A program made the position numbers and the translations under genes. A stretch of DNA of 64,000 nucleotides, from positions 5,146,001 to 5,210,000 of the forward strand of contig NZ_CP030048.1 of assembly GCF_015291665.1 (NCBI RefSeq), written 5' to 3'. This DNA is from Bradyrhizobium sp. CCBAU 53338 (GTDB taxonomy: Bacteria; Pseudomonadota; Alphaproteobacteria; Rhizobiales; Xanthobacteraceae). The notes beneath the pieces were generated by a model that worked only from the letters and a program-made list of their open reading frames with translations, searched no databases and was not told where the DNA came from. How positions within the stretch are numbered: position 1 is the stretch's first letter; every line of letters begins with the position of its first letter. Below are positions 28,980 through 38,255 of this stretch, piece by piece.

Positions 28980-30421
28980 TGCAATATATCACCCTCGACA
29001 GCGAAACCGATTTCGACGGCTGGCGCAAAGCCGCGCGCAGCCTCGTGCTTCATCACGTGCAGCCCGCCGATGTCACCTGGGTCGTGCAAGGAGGCGACGC
29101 CGAATTGTTTGCACCGCCTTCGCCGTCTCCGATCCTCGAGACGAACGACGGCACGTTCAACGTGCCGGCCAAATTCATCGACCTCGCGAAAGCGGCAATC
29201 CTGCATCGCGACGGCGAGCGTTTTGCGATCCTCTATCGCCTGCTCTGGCGGCTGAGGGACAACCACGATCTCATCGAGGTCGCGACCGATCCCGACGTCG
29301 CGCTGGTCACGGCGATGGCGCGCGCGGTCCATCGCGACGAGCACAAGATGCATGCCTTCGTGCGCTTTCGCGAGATCGGCCGCGAACGCGCGGCGCATTA
29401 CGTCGCCTGGTTCGAGCCGGAACATCACATCGTCGAGCTCGCAGCCCCATTCTTCGCCAAACGCTTTGCCGACATGCCGTGGTCGATCCTGACGCCCGAT
29501 CTCTGCGCGCATTGGGACGGTCACGCGCTCTCGTTCACACCGGGCGTGAGCAAGAGCGAGGCACCGAGCGAAGACCGGCTGGAGGAGACATGGCGGCGCT
29601 ACTACGCCAGCATCTTCAATCCGGCGCGGCTCAAGGTGAAGGCGATGCAGACGGAGATGCCGAAGAAATACTGGAGGAACCTGCCCGAAGCCTCGATCAT
29701 TAAGCCCCTGATCGAGGACGCCGAGCGCATGACCGGTGCTATGATCGCCAATGCCGCAACCGATCCGCACAAGCCCCAGAAGCGGCCGGAGGCTCCGATG
29801 AAACGCAAGTCCGCTGCCGACGATCTCGAAACGCTTCGCGAGGAGGCCGCCCATTGCCGCGCCTGCCCGCTCTACAAGGACGCGACGCAGACTGTGTTCG
29901 GTGAGGGACCGAAGGACGCCACCATCATGCTGGTCGGCGAGCAGCCCGGCGACAAGGAGGACCTTGCCGGTCATCCCTTCGTCGGCCCGGCCGGCCAGGT
30001 GCTCGACCGAGCGCTCGCGGAAGCCGGCGTCGATCGCAAGAAGGTCTATGTCACCAACGCGGTGAAGCACTTCAAATTCGTGCCGCGCGGCAAGATCCGT
30101 TTGCATCAGAAACCGGCAACGCCGGAGATCAAGGCGTGCCGGCAATGGTATGAGCGTGAAGTGTCGGCAATCCAGCCCGAGTTGATCGTGGCGATGGGCG
30201 CGACCGCCGCACAGAGTGTATTCGGCAAGATCACGCCCATCGGCAAGACCCGCGGCCGGCTCATAGACCTCCCTGAAGGACGCAGAGCTCTCGTGACGGT
30301 GCATCCGTCCTACCTGCTGCGACTGCCCGATCCGGAAGCCAAGGTGCTCGAGTATCAGCGCTTTGTCGAAGACCTGAAGATCGCCGCGGCGTTGCAGAAG
30401 AAAGCACCGCGCGCCGCCTGA
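28979..30421 (+). CDS. DUF4130-UdgX fusion, uracil-DNA glycosylase family
   Basis: This 480-residue fusion has an N-terminal DUF4130 domain (about 85-250) and a C-terminal UdgX domain (about 285-470). UdgX features are clear: GEQPGDKEDLAGHPFVGPAG, TNAVKHFKFVPRGKIRLH and VTVHPSYLLR. UdgX enzymes bind uracil in DNA and become covalently trapped through a histidine in a KRRIH-like loop; here the loop reads KIRLH with His376 in that place. Three cysteines (HCRAC, KACRQW) and the KHF histidine fit the 3Cys-1His iron-sulfur site. Translation is coupled to the radical-SAM gene (TGATG overlap), implying a joint role in DNA repair. Confidence 0.9.
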   Translation: MQYITLDSETDFDGWRKAARSLVLHHVQPADVTWVVQGGDAELFAPPSPSPILETNDGTFNVPAKFIDLAKAAILHRDGERFAILYRLLWRLRDNHDLIEVATDPDVALVTAMARAVHRDEHKMHAFVRFREIGRERAAHYVAWFEPEHHIVELAAPFFAKRFADMPWSILTPDLCAHWDGHALSFTPGVSKSEAPSEDRLEETWRRYYASIFNPARLKVKAMQTEMPKKYWRNLPEASIIKPLIEDAERMTGAMIANAATDPHKPQKRPEAPMKRKSAADDLETLREEAAHCRACPLYKDATQTVFGEGPKDATIMLVGEQPGDKEDLAGHPFVGPAGQVLDRALAEAGVDRKKVYVTNAVKHFKFVPRGKIRLHQKPATPEIKACRQWYEREVSAIQPELIVAMGATAAQSVFGKITPIGKTRGRLIDLPEGRRALVTVHPSYLLRLPDPEAKVLEYQRFVEDLKIAAALQKKAPRAA

Positions 30422-30543
30422 GACGGCGCCGATGCACGACGACGAGTCGTGGAGCACGCACGTGATTTCAACTGCCTCCAGCCATTTCAACCGCCTGTCA
30501 CATGCCGCGCGCAAAATCGGAGCCTTGGGACAGGAGAATTCCA

Positions 30544-32166
30544 ATGAGTGACGTTGCTTTGCCGGGCTCCATTGAGCCGGCCTTGAGTAAGGGACCGGAC
30601 CTCAATCGCGGATTCCATCCGCTCACCGGCGTGATCTACATGGGGGTGATCGCCGCTGCGCTGCTGTTCGTCGCCTACGCCATCTGGGTCGACGTGGATG
30701 CCACCGGCGCGCAGGTCAAGACCTTGGCTCCCTTCCTCCTGCTCTTCGTCGCACTCCTGATCGCACTCGGCTTCGAGTTCGTGAACGGCTTCCACGACAC
30801 CGCCAACGCGGTCGCGACCGTGATCTACACCCGCTCGCTGCCCGCCCACGTCGCCGTGGTGTGGTCCGGCATGTTCAATCTGTTCGGCGTGCTCCTGTCC
30901 TCGGGCGCGGTCGCGTTCGGCATCGTCTCGCTGCTGCCGGTCGAGCTGATCCTCCAGGTCGGCTCCAGCGCCGGCTTCGCCATGGTGTTCGCATTGCTGA
31001 TCGCCGCCATCATCTGGAACGTCGGCACCTGGTACTTTGGCCTGCCGGCCTCGAGCTCGCACACCCTGATCGGCTCGATCATGGGCGTCGGTATCATGAA
31101 CGCGGTCCTGCATGGCCGCAGCGGCACCTCGGGCGTCGACTGGAGCCAGGCCACCAACATCGGCAAGGCGCTGCTGTTGTCGCCGCTGTTCGGTTTCGCG
31201 CTCGCCGCCGGCCTGCTGCTGATCCTCCGCACCGTGCTGCTGCGTGCCACGCCCGCTCTGTTCGGCGAGCCGAAGGGCGACCAGCCGCCGCCGTTGTGGA
31301 TCCGCGGCATCCTGATCCTCACCTGCACGCTGGTGAGCTTCTTCCACGGCTCCAATGACGGTCAGAAGGGCATGGGCCTGATCATGCTGATCCTGATCGG
31401 CACCGTGCCGACCGCCTACGCGCTCAACCGTGCGCTGCCCGAGAGCCAGATCGCCGCGTTCAGCCAGAACTCGGAGGCTGCCAGCAAGATCATCGAGGGC
31501 AAGGCCGCCGGCTACAGCGTGATCGGCAATCCGCGCCCGGCCGTCACCAACTATGTCGCTCAGCACGAGGTCAACGAAGGCACGTTCCCGTCGCTCGCCG
31601 TGCTCGTGCGCGACATCTCCAAGCAGGTGACCACCTACGGCTCGCTCGCCAAGGTGCCGGCCGAACTCGTCGGCAACACCCGCAACGACATGTACCTGGT
31701 CTCGGAAGCGCTCCGCTTCCTGGTGAAGGACAAGGAAGCCGAGCTCGGTGCCGCCGACGTCACCGTGCTCAACGCCTATAAGAGCTCGCTCGACAGCGCC
31801 ACGAAGTTCATCCCTGGCTGGGTGAAGATCGCGGTTGCCATCGCGCTTGGCCTCGGCACCATGGTCGGCTGGAAGCGCATCGTCGTCACCGTCGGCGAGA
31901 AGATCGGCAAGACCCACCTGACCTACGCGCAAGGAGCCTGCGCCGAGATCACCGCGGCCGCCACCATCGCCGCCGCCGATGTCTACGGCCTGCCGGTCTC
32001 GACCACCCACGTGCTGTCATCAGGCATCGCCGGTGCCATGGCCGCCAACGGCTCGGGCCTGCAATGGGCCACGATCCGCAACATCGCCATGGCCTGGGTG
32101 CTGACCCTGCCGGCCGCGATGCTGATCTCGGGTGTGCTCTATTATCTGTTCTCGCACATCTTCTGA
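30544..32166 (+). CDS. PiT family inorganic phosphate transporter
   Basis: This 540-residue membrane protein has about ten helices and both PiT signatures: GFEFVNGFHDTANAVATVIYT in the first half and the related FFHGSNDGQKGMG in the middle, plus DVYGLPVSTTHVLSSGIAGAMAANG near the end. It imports metal-phosphate with protons. A long soluble loop of about 140 residues sits between the halves. The ATG follows a CAGGAGAATT ribosome binding site. The usual DUF47 partner gene is not next to it. Only a single CTGTCAC half-site was seen upstream, so Pho control is not supported. Confidence 0.93.
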   Translation: MSDVALPGSIEPALSKGPDLNRGFHPLTGVIYMGVIAAALLFVAYAIWVDVDATGAQVKTLAPFLLLFVALLIALGFEFVNGFHDTANAVATVIYTRSLPAHVAVVWSGMFNLFGVLLSSGAVAFGIVSLLPVELILQVGSSAGFAMVFALLIAAIIWNVGTWYFGLPASSSHTLIGSIMGVGIMNAVLHGRSGTSGVDWSQATNIGKALLLSPLFGFALAAGLLLILRTVLLRATPALFGEPKGDQPPPLWIRGILILTCTLVSFFHGSNDGQKGMGLIMLILIGTVPTAYALNRALPESQIAAFSQNSEAASKIIEGKAAGYSVIGNPRPAVTNYVAQHEVNEGTFPSLAVLVRDISKQVTTYGSLAKVPAELVGNTRNDMYLVSEALRFLVKDKEAELGAADVTVLNAYKSSLDSATKFIPGWVKIAVAIALGLGTMVGWKRIVVTVGEKIGKTHLTYAQGACAEITAAATIAAADVYGLPVSTTHVLSSGIAGAMAANGSGLQWATIRNIAMAWVLTLPAAMLISGVLYYLFSHIF

Positions 32167-32182
32167 TCCGCGAGACGACACC

Positions 32183-32220
32183 AAAAAAGAAGGCCCGTGC
32201 GATGCACGGGCCTTTTTTCG
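32183..32220. terminator. Bidirectional Rho-independent terminator
   Basis: A 9-bp GC-rich stem (GGCCCGTGC / GCACGGGCC, 32192-32212) with loop GAT is followed by six T on the plus strand and, on the minus strand, by a T-rich run. It lies 26 bases after the phosphate transporter stop and 31 bases before the end of the M20 gene, so it serves both convergent transcripts. Confidence 0.85.
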
Positions 32221-32242
32221 TTTGCGCTTTCGCCTTGGCATG

Positions 32243-33415
32243 TCACGACGCTGCGAGCTGTTCCTCGACCAGTTTGACCCAGTAGGACGTGCCGAACACG
32301 ATCGCCTCGTCGTTGAAATTGTAGGCGGGGTGATGCAGGCCTGCGCTATCGCCATTGCCGCAGAAGATGAACGCGCCGGGACGCGCTTCCAGCATGTAGG
32401 CAAAATCCTCGCCGCCCATCAGCGGCGACATCTCGTGCACATTGGCATCGCCCGCGACCTGTTTGGCGATGCGCATCGCCACTTCGGTCTCCGCGGCGTG
32501 GTTGTTCACGACTGGATAGTTGCGCTTGTAGTGCAGATCGATCTTGGCGCCGGTGATCTGCGCCACGCCCGCCACCACTTCGTGCACCCGCTTCTCGACC
32601 AGCTTGCGTACCTCCGGCGACAGCGTGCGAATGGTTCCACGCAACTCCGCCGTCTGCGGGATGACGTTGCGGGCATTGCCGGCGTGGAATTCGCAGATCG
32701 AGATCACGGCCGATTCCAGCGGATCGACGCTGCGCGCGACGATCGACTGCAACGCGGTGATCACCTGGGCGCCGACCAGAACCGAATCGATGCACTTGTG
32801 CGGACGCGCGGCGTGGCCGCCGAGCCCCTCGATCTTGATGTCGACCTCGTCGGTTGCCGCCATGATGGGGCCCGGCCGGATCGCGAACGAGCCGATCGGA
32901 ATGCCGGGACCGTTGTGCATGCCGTAGACTTGGTCGATGCCGAAGCGCTCCATCATGCCGTCCTTGACCATGGCCGCGCCGCCGGCGCCGCCCTCCTCGG
33001 CCGGCTGGAAGATCACGATCGCGTCGCCGGCGAAGTTGCGGGTTTCTGCGAGGTAGCGCGCGGCGCCGAGCAGCATCGCGGTATGACCGTCATGGCCGCA
33101 GGCGTGCATCTTGCCCGGAGTCTTCGAGGCGTAAGGCAGGTTGGTCTGCTCTTCGACGGGCAGCGCGTCCATGTCGGCGCGCAAGCCGATCGCCTTGAGC
33201 CCTTCGCCAGCGGGCTTGTTGCCCTTGATCACGCCGACCACGCCGGTCTGGCCGATGCCGGTAACGACCTCGTCGCAGCCAAACTCGCGAAGCCGGTCCG
33301 CAACGAATGCTGCAGTGCGGTGGACGTCATACAGCAGTTCAGGATGCTGGTGGATGTCCCGCCGCCAAGCCTGAATATCGGGTTGAAGGTCGGCGACGCG
33401 GTTCACGATGGGCAT
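32243..33415 (-). CDS. M20 family amidohydrolase (hippurate-hydrolase-like)
   Basis: This 390-residue M20/M20D peptidase-like hydrolase has the metal-site segments KMHACGHDGHTAMLLGAA and QPAEEGGAGGAAMV and the late SPLMGGEDFAYML segment. It probably removes an acyl group from an N-acyl amino acid. The start at 33415 gives the normal family length; the frame stays open to 33550, but that part is encoded by an intergenic repeat and is rejected. Confidence 0.9.
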   Translation of the reverse strand: MPIVNRVADLQPDIQAWRRDIHQHPELLYDVHRTAAFVADRLREFGCDEVVTGIGQTGVVGVIKGNKPAGEGLKAIGLRADMDALPVEEQTNLPYASKTPGKMHACGHDGHTAMLLGAARYLAETRNFAGDAIVIFQPAEEGGAGGAAMVKDGMMERFGIDQVYGMHNGPGIPIGSFAIRPGPIMAATDEVDIKIEGLGGHAARPHKCIDSVLVGAQVITALQSIVARSVDPLESAVISICEFHAGNARNVIPQTAELRGTIRTLSPEVRKLVEKRVHEVVAGVAQITGAKIDLHYKRNYPVVNNHAAETEVAMRIAKQVAGDANVHEMSPLMGGEDFAYMLEARPGAFIFCGNGDSAGLHHPAYNFNDEAIVFGTSYWVKLVEEQLAAS

Positions 33416-33509
33416 GGAGGGTCCGAGTTCTGTTGAAAATACAGGACTCTCTACCATGCAAGCGCCAGTCCACCTAACTCCCGCAGATCGAGGGTAGCTC
33501 TGTCCTCTG

Positions 33510-33606
33510 GGCATGGCCGGGCTTGTCGCCAGCTTGTCTTGGCCATCCACGTCTGACTATTAGGGCGGAAAGCGCGTGGATGCCCGGACAAGCTCGGGCC
33601 TGACGC
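33510..33606. repeat. Intergenic palindromic repeat element
   Basis: Imperfect inverted ends (GGCATGGCCGGGCTTGTC near 33510 against GACAAGCTCGGGCCTGACG near 33588) enclose a smaller inverted pair ATCCACG/CGTGGAT at about 33545-33581. It is a third repeat family in the window, placed between two divergent genes. Confidence 0.6.
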
Positions 33607-33625
33607 CTGTTTGGGTGGAAGCAAA

Positions 33626-35245
33626 ATGCCAAGACGCCTCGAAGGTGAATTTGACTACATCGTGGTAGGCGCCGGCACGGCGGGCTGCATCATTGCCAAC
33701 CGGCTATCGGCCGAGCCCAAGAACCGCGTCCTCATTCTCGAGGCCGGCGGCGACGACAACTGGATCTGGTTCCATATTCCGGTCGGCTATCTCTTCGCCA
33801 TTGGCAATCCGCGCTCGGACTGGATGTTCAAGACCGAGGCCGAGCCGGGCCTGAACGGCCGCGCGCTCGCCTATCCCAGAGGCAAGGTGATCGGCGGCTG
33901 CTCGGCGATCAACGCCATGATCTCGATGCGCGGCCAGGCCGCCGACTACGATCACTGGCGTCAGCTCGGCATGACCGGCTGGGGCTACGATGATGTGCTG
34001 CCGCTGTTCAAAAGGCTCGAGGATCACTTCCTGGGCGCAAGCGAGCATCACGGCGCCGGCGGTGGCTGGCGCATCGAGGCGCCGCGTCTGTCGTGGGACG
34101 TTCTCGATGCCGTCGGCGACGCTGCAGAAGAGATGGGCATCAAGCGGATCCCCGACTTCAACACCGGCGACAACGAAGGCACGAGCTACTTCCACGTCAA
34201 TCAGAAGCGCGGCCGGCGCTGGTCGTCGGCGCGCGGCTTTCTCAAGCCCGCGCTGGGCCGTCCCAATCTGCGGCTCGAGAAAAACGTGCTGGTCGACCGT
34301 CTGATCGTCGAGCAGGGCCGCGCCGTCGGCGTGCGCTTCATCCAGAACGGCGAGATCGTCGAGGCGCGAGCAAAGCGCGAGGTGATTCTGTCGGCCGGCT
34401 CGATCGGCTCGGTGCAAGTGCTGCATCGCTCCGGCATCGGTCCGGCCGATTGGCTGTCGCCACTCGGTATCGACATCGTCATGGACAAGCCCGGCGTCGG
34501 GCGCAATTTGCAGGACCATCTCCAGCAGCGCGCAATCTACAAGGTCGAGGGCGTGCGCACGCTGAACGAGACCTATTACAATCTGTTCCGGCGCGGCCTG
34601 ATGGGCCTCGATTACGCCTTCCGCCGCCGCGGCCCGCTGACCATGGCACCGTCGCAACTCGGCATCTTCACGCGTTCCGATGCGACGCGTGCGCGCGCCA
34701 ACATCCAGTTCCACGTGCAGCCGTTGTCGCTCGACAAGTTCGGCGATCCTCTGCACCGCTTCCCTGCGATCACCGTCAGCGCCTGCAATCTCCAGCCGAC
34801 GTCGCGCGGCACTGTGCGGCTGCGCTCGGCCACGCCCGACGAGAAGCCGATCATCGCGCCGAACTACCTTTCGACCGATGACGACCGCCAGGTCGGCGCC
34901 GACGCCATCCGCACCACCCGCCGCCTGATGCAGCAGAAGGCGCTCGCGAAATATCGCCCGAGCGAATATCTGCCCGGCCCCACCGTCGGCGACGACGACG
35001 CCTCGCTCGCAAAGGCCGCCGGCGATATCGGCACCACGATCTTCCATCCCGTCGGCACGGCCAAGATGGGCGCGGTGAGCGATCCCATGGCAGTGGTCGA
35101 CGAGCGCCTGCGTTTCTATGGCCTCAACGGTCTTCGCATCGTCGATGCCTCGATCATGCCGACGATCACCTCGGGCAATACCAACACGCCGACCGCGATG
35201 ATCGCCGAGAAGGGTGCGACCATGATTCTGGAGGATGCGAAGTAG
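33626..35245 (+). CDS. GMC family FAD-dependent oxidoreductase
   Basis: This 539-residue protein has the N-terminal FAD motif DYIVVGAGTAGCIIANRLS, the GMC signature region RGKVIGGCSAINAMISMRG and the C-terminal HPVGTAKMG with its catalytic histidine and NTNTPTAMIAEKGA. It is of the choline/alcohol dehydrogenase type; the alcohol substrate is unknown. The start at 33626 has a GGGTGGAAGC ribosome binding site. An alpha/beta hydrolase gene follows after 12 bases. Confidence 0.92.
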   Translation: MPRRLEGEFDYIVVGAGTAGCIIANRLSAEPKNRVLILEAGGDDNWIWFHIPVGYLFAIGNPRSDWMFKTEAEPGLNGRALAYPRGKVIGGCSAINAMISMRGQAADYDHWRQLGMTGWGYDDVLPLFKRLEDHFLGASEHHGAGGGWRIEAPRLSWDVLDAVGDAAEEMGIKRIPDFNTGDNEGTSYFHVNQKRGRRWSSARGFLKPALGRPNLRLEKNVLVDRLIVEQGRAVGVRFIQNGEIVEARAKREVILSAGSIGSVQVLHRSGIGPADWLSPLGIDIVMDKPGVGRNLQDHLQQRAIYKVEGVRTLNETYYNLFRRGLMGLDYAFRRRGPLTMAPSQLGIFTRSDATRARANIQFHVQPLSLDKFGDPLHRFPAITVSACNLQPTSRGTVRLRSATPDEKPIIAPNYLSTDDDRQVGADAIRTTRRLMQQKALAKYRPSEYLPGPTVGDDDASLAKAAGDIGTTIFHPVGTAKMGAVSDPMAVVDERLRFYGLNGLRIVDASIMPTITSGNTNTPTAMIAEKGATMILEDAK

Positions 35246-35257
35246 CATCCCGCCGCC

Positions 35258-36142
35258 ATGATGCCTCAGCGCTTTTCCATCGGGCCCGCCGGCGCAGCGA
35301 TCGCCATGGTGCAATGGGGCGAGAGCTGCAAGCCGCCCGCCCTGCTCGTGCACGGCACCGGCTTCGTTGCCGACGTCTGGGACGAGGTTGCGCGCGAACT
35401 CGCATCGACGCACACCGTCTATGCTCTCGATCGCCGCGGCCATGGCGCCAGCCACAAGCCCGCCACCTATCACTTTGCAGACTATGCCGATGATGTCTGC
35501 CGGGTGGTCGACGCGCTGGGCCTGCGCGGCGTCTACGGCATCGGCCACAGCGCAGGCGCAACCGATCTGTTGCTGGCGGCAAAGATGCTGCCGAAATGCT
35601 TCACGCGCCTCTTCGTGATGGAGCCGACGGCGATGAACCCGCACGCGACGCACGATCCTTCCGCAACACTGAGCGCGCAATCGCTGTCCCGCGTGCAGGG
35701 CGCATTGCGCAGGCAAGCGGAGTTCGACAGTCGCGACGCCGTCGTCGAACGCTATCGCGGGGCGCCCGCCTTTGCGGATTGGACCGAGGCTTCACTCTGG
35801 GCCTATGTCCGGCACGGCTTTACGCAGCTCGACAATGGCCGTGTGCGGCTCTGCTGTACGCCCGAGACCGAGTCGGCGATGCTGCGTCCGATCTACGAAG
35901 TGATGGAGCAGGTCTATGTCGGCGACGCGCGCGGCAATCCCTTTGCCTGGTTCAGTGAGATCGCATGCCCCGTGATGGTGACGACCGCCGAGGCGTCGTG
36001 GCCGATCTACAAGGAGATGGCCTCACGCGCCGTGGCGCTGATCCCGCACGCCCAGACGCTCACCTTCGAAGGTGCCGGCCACTGCGTCGTACAGGAAGCC
36101 CCATCCTTGGTGGTCCGGGCGGTCCGGGAATTTTCGGCGTAG
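35258..36142 (+). CDS. Alpha/beta hydrolase
   Basis: This 294-residue alpha/beta-hydrolase has the oxyanion HGTGF motif, the nucleophile elbow GHSAGA and a C-terminal AGHCVVQE carrying the catalytic histidine. It starts 12 bases after the GMC oxidoreductase gene, so the two are probably co-transcribed and may act on the same kind of compound. MM at the start leaves a one-codon ambiguity. Confidence 0.88.
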   Translation: MMPQRFSIGPAGAAIAMVQWGESCKPPALLVHGTGFVADVWDEVARELASTHTVYALDRRGHGASHKPATYHFADYADDVCRVVDALGLRGVYGIGHSAGATDLLLAAKMLPKCFTRLFVMEPTAMNPHATHDPSATLSAQSLSRVQGALRRQAEFDSRDAVVERYRGAPAFADWTEASLWAYVRHGFTQLDNGRVRLCCTPETESAMLRPIYEVMEQVYVGDARGNPFAWFSEIACPVMVTTAEASWPIYKEMASRAVALIPHAQTLTFEGAGHCVVQEAPSLVVRAVREFSA

Positions 36143-36280
36143 ATCCCCGTCAACCTCCGTTATCCCGCGCTCGGTGTATGTGACCCCGCCTCACGAAAAC
36201 GTCATCGCCCCCCACGAATAAACCGGCCCCACCCCCGATCACCTCCCCGAAGCCCAATTCCGGGCCAAAGGAGACGCGCG

Positions 36281-37225
36281 ATGAGCGGACACGATCACGG
36301 GGACGACGGCGTCAGCCGCCGCAAGGTGCTGGAATGCATGACATGGGCCGGCACCGGCGTGCTCTGGACCATCACGGGCGGCGTGCCGCGCTCGCTCGGC
36401 ATCATCGATTCAGCTGAAGCCGCCACCGCCGCCGCGCCTGGCATGACCTTCCTCCAGATCAGCGACAGCCATGTCGGCTTCGACAAGCCGGCGAACCCCA
36501 ATGCACTCGGCACGCTGGAGGAGGCCGTCAACAAGATCAATGCGATGCCGGCCAAGCCGTCGTTCATGATCCACACCGGCGACATTACCCATCTGTCCAA
36601 GGCCGCCGAGTTCGACAATGCCGATCGCATCATCTCGCAGTCCAAGCTGGACGTGCACTACGTCCCCGGCGAGCACGACTTCCTCGACGAAGAGGTGAAG
36701 TTTTATCGCGAGCGATACGGCCGCGGCACCAAGGGCGCGGGCTGGTACTCCTTCGACGCCGGCGGTGTGCACTTCGTCGGCCTCGTCAACGTCGTCGACC
36801 TCAAGGCCGGCGGTCTCGGCAATCTCGGCGCGGAGCAGCTCGCCTGGCTCGAGGACGATCTCCGCGGCAAGTCGAAATCGACGCCGATCGTGCTGTTCGC
36901 GCACATTCCGCTCTGGACGGTCTATCCGGAATGGGGCTGGGGCACCGAGGACGGCGGCCGCGCGCTCGAATACGTCAAGGGCTTTGGCTCGGTCACCGTG
37001 CTCAACGGCCACATCCACCAGGTGATGCAGAAGGTCGAGGGCAACGTCACCTTCCACACCGCACGCTCGACCGCGTTCCCGCAACCGGCGCCGGGCACAG
37101 CCTCCTCGCCCGGACCGATGAAGGTCGAGGACACCAAGCTCCGCTCGATGCTCGGGGTTGCCAGCATCAACTTCAAGCAGAACGAGCAGCGGCTCGCCAT
37201 CATCGACACGCCGCTCCAGGGTTGA
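36281..37225 (+). CDS. Tat-exported metallophosphoesterase
   Basis: This 314-residue protein has a twin-arginine start (SRRKVLECMTWAGTGVLW) and a calcineurin-like phosphoesterase domain: ISDSHVG, HTGDITH, PGEHDF (GEHD in place of the usual GNHD/E), FAHIPLW and NGHIHQ supply the dinuclear metal ligands. It should fold in the cytoplasm and be exported through Tat. The substrate is unknown. It begins a cluster with a Tat-type cupredoxin gene (24 bases later), an ECF sigma and a zinc-binding anti-sigma gene. Motif placement and length suit a periplasmic phosphatase. Confidence 0.88.
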   Translation: MSGHDHGDDGVSRRKVLECMTWAGTGVLWTITGGVPRSLGIIDSAEAATAAAPGMTFLQISDSHVGFDKPANPNALGTLEEAVNKINAMPAKPSFMIHTGDITHLSKAAEFDNADRIISQSKLDVHYVPGEHDFLDEEVKFYRERYGRGTKGAGWYSFDAGGVHFVGLVNVVDLKAGGLGNLGAEQLAWLEDDLRGKSKSTPIVLFAHIPLWTVYPEWGWGTEDGGRALEYVKGFGSVTVLNGHIHQVMQKVEGNVTFHTARSTAFPQPAPGTASSPGPMKVEDTKLRSMLGVASINFKQNEQRLAIIDTPLQG

Positions 37226-37249
37226 TCCAAGGTTGAACGGACGCTGACA

Positions 37250-37579
37250 ATGAAGACACTCAATCGCCGCGACTTCGGGGTTGCGGTGGCCGCGGCCATC
37301 CTGCTGCCCGTCACCACCGCCCGTGCCGACGACACCAACATGGAGGTGCATATCGACAATTTCGTCTTCCAGCCGCCGGAGCTCACGATCAAGGTCGGCA
37401 CGACCGTGACCTGGACCAACCGGGACGACATTCCCCACACCGTGGTGTCGGCCGGCAAGTTCAGGTCCAAGGCCCTGGACACTGACGACAAGTTCACGTT
37501 CACCTTCACCGATGCGGGCGACTACAAATATTTTTGTTCGTTGCACCCGCACATGACCGGGATGATCAAGGTTGAGTAA
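37250..37579 (+). CDS. Exported cupredoxin (plastocyanin/amicyanin-like)
   Basis: This 109-residue blue-copper-type protein has an NRRDFGVAVAAAILLP signal (Tat-like) and a cupredoxin fold. The type-1 copper ligands can be placed at His63 (IPHTVV), Cys96, His99 and Met102 (FCSLHPHMTGM). It is a periplasmic electron carrier or copper-binding protein. It lies 24 bases after the metallophosphoesterase gene and upstream of the ECF sigma gene, so it is likely part of one operon or regulon. Confidence 0.88.
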   Translation: MKTLNRRDFGVAVAAAILLPVTTARADDTNMEVHIDNFVFQPPELTIKVGTTVTWTNRDDIPHTVVSAGKFRSKALDTDDKFTFTFTDAGDYKYFCSLHPHMTGMIKVE

Positions 37580-37706
37580 CGTCTCCAACCAAGGCATCTC
37601 TGTCTTGCCCGGCCGGTGGTCCCACGCCGGCCGGGCTCGCGTGCCTTCGGTCAGGCCCCAAGGCGAAACGGCGTACCAAACGCAGCAAGAGGCAAAGCGA
37701 GAGGCG

Positions 37707-38255
37707 ATGCCCGTCAGCGACGATTTCCAGAAGGCCCAGCGCTTCCGCGAGGCGGCCCTGCCCTATCTCGACGACGTCTACACGCTCGCACGTTATTTGC
37801 TGCGCGACGCCTCCGACGCGGAGGACGCGGTGCAGGAATGCTATCTGCGCGCGCTGAAGCACTTTGACAGCTATCGCGGCCCGGCCATGAAGCCGTGGCT
37901 GTTGGCGATCCTGCGCAATGTCTGCAACGCCGAATATGCCAGGCGCGCGCATTCGCATGCCGCGATCGAGGACACGCCCGGCGCAACCGACCAGACGCCG
38001 ATGTGGCAGGAGAACGAGGCGAGCCCGGAGACCGAAGTGTTGCGCAACCGCGAAGCCGGCGCCATCCGCAAGATGATCGACGCGCTCGCCGAGCCGTTCA
38101 AGGAAACCTTCGTGCTGCGGGAGATCAACAACCTGTCCTATCGTGAAATTGCAGAAGCCGTCGGTGCCCCCGTCGGCACCGTGATGTCCCGCCTTGCCCG
38201 GGCCCGCGCCATGCTGCGCGCGGCCTGGATGGCGGAAGAGGAGCACTCGAAATGA
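37707..38255 (+). CDS. ECF-type RNA polymerase sigma factor
   Basis: This 182-residue ECF sigma factor has region 2 (SDAEDAVQECYLRALKHFDSY, PWLLAILRNVCNAEY) and region 4 with helix-turn-helix (LSYREIAEAVGAPVGTVMSRLARARAML). The start at 37707 follows an AGCGAGAGGC ribosome binding site; the frame is open upstream to 37572, overlapping the cupredoxin end, but that part is not protein-like. The stop overlaps the anti-sigma start by 4 bases (ATGA). Confidence 0.9.
   Translation: MPVSDDFQKAQRFREAALPYLDDVYTLARYLLRDASDAEDAVQECYLRALKHFDSYRGPAMKPWLLAILRNVCNAEYARRAHSHAAIEDTPGATDQTPMWQENEASPETEVLRNREAGAIRKMIDALAEPFKETFVLREINNLSYREIAEAVGAPVGTVMSRLARARAMLRAAWMAEEEHSK

Noticed and set aside
30500..30530. 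Possible Pho box ahead of the phosphate transporter (CTGTCAC)
   Set aside because: Only one half-site is present; the second repeat at the right distance is missing.
33416..33550. N-terminal extension of the M20 amidohydrolase
   Set aside because: The extra residues are encoded by the palindromic repeat region, and the family begins at about 33415.
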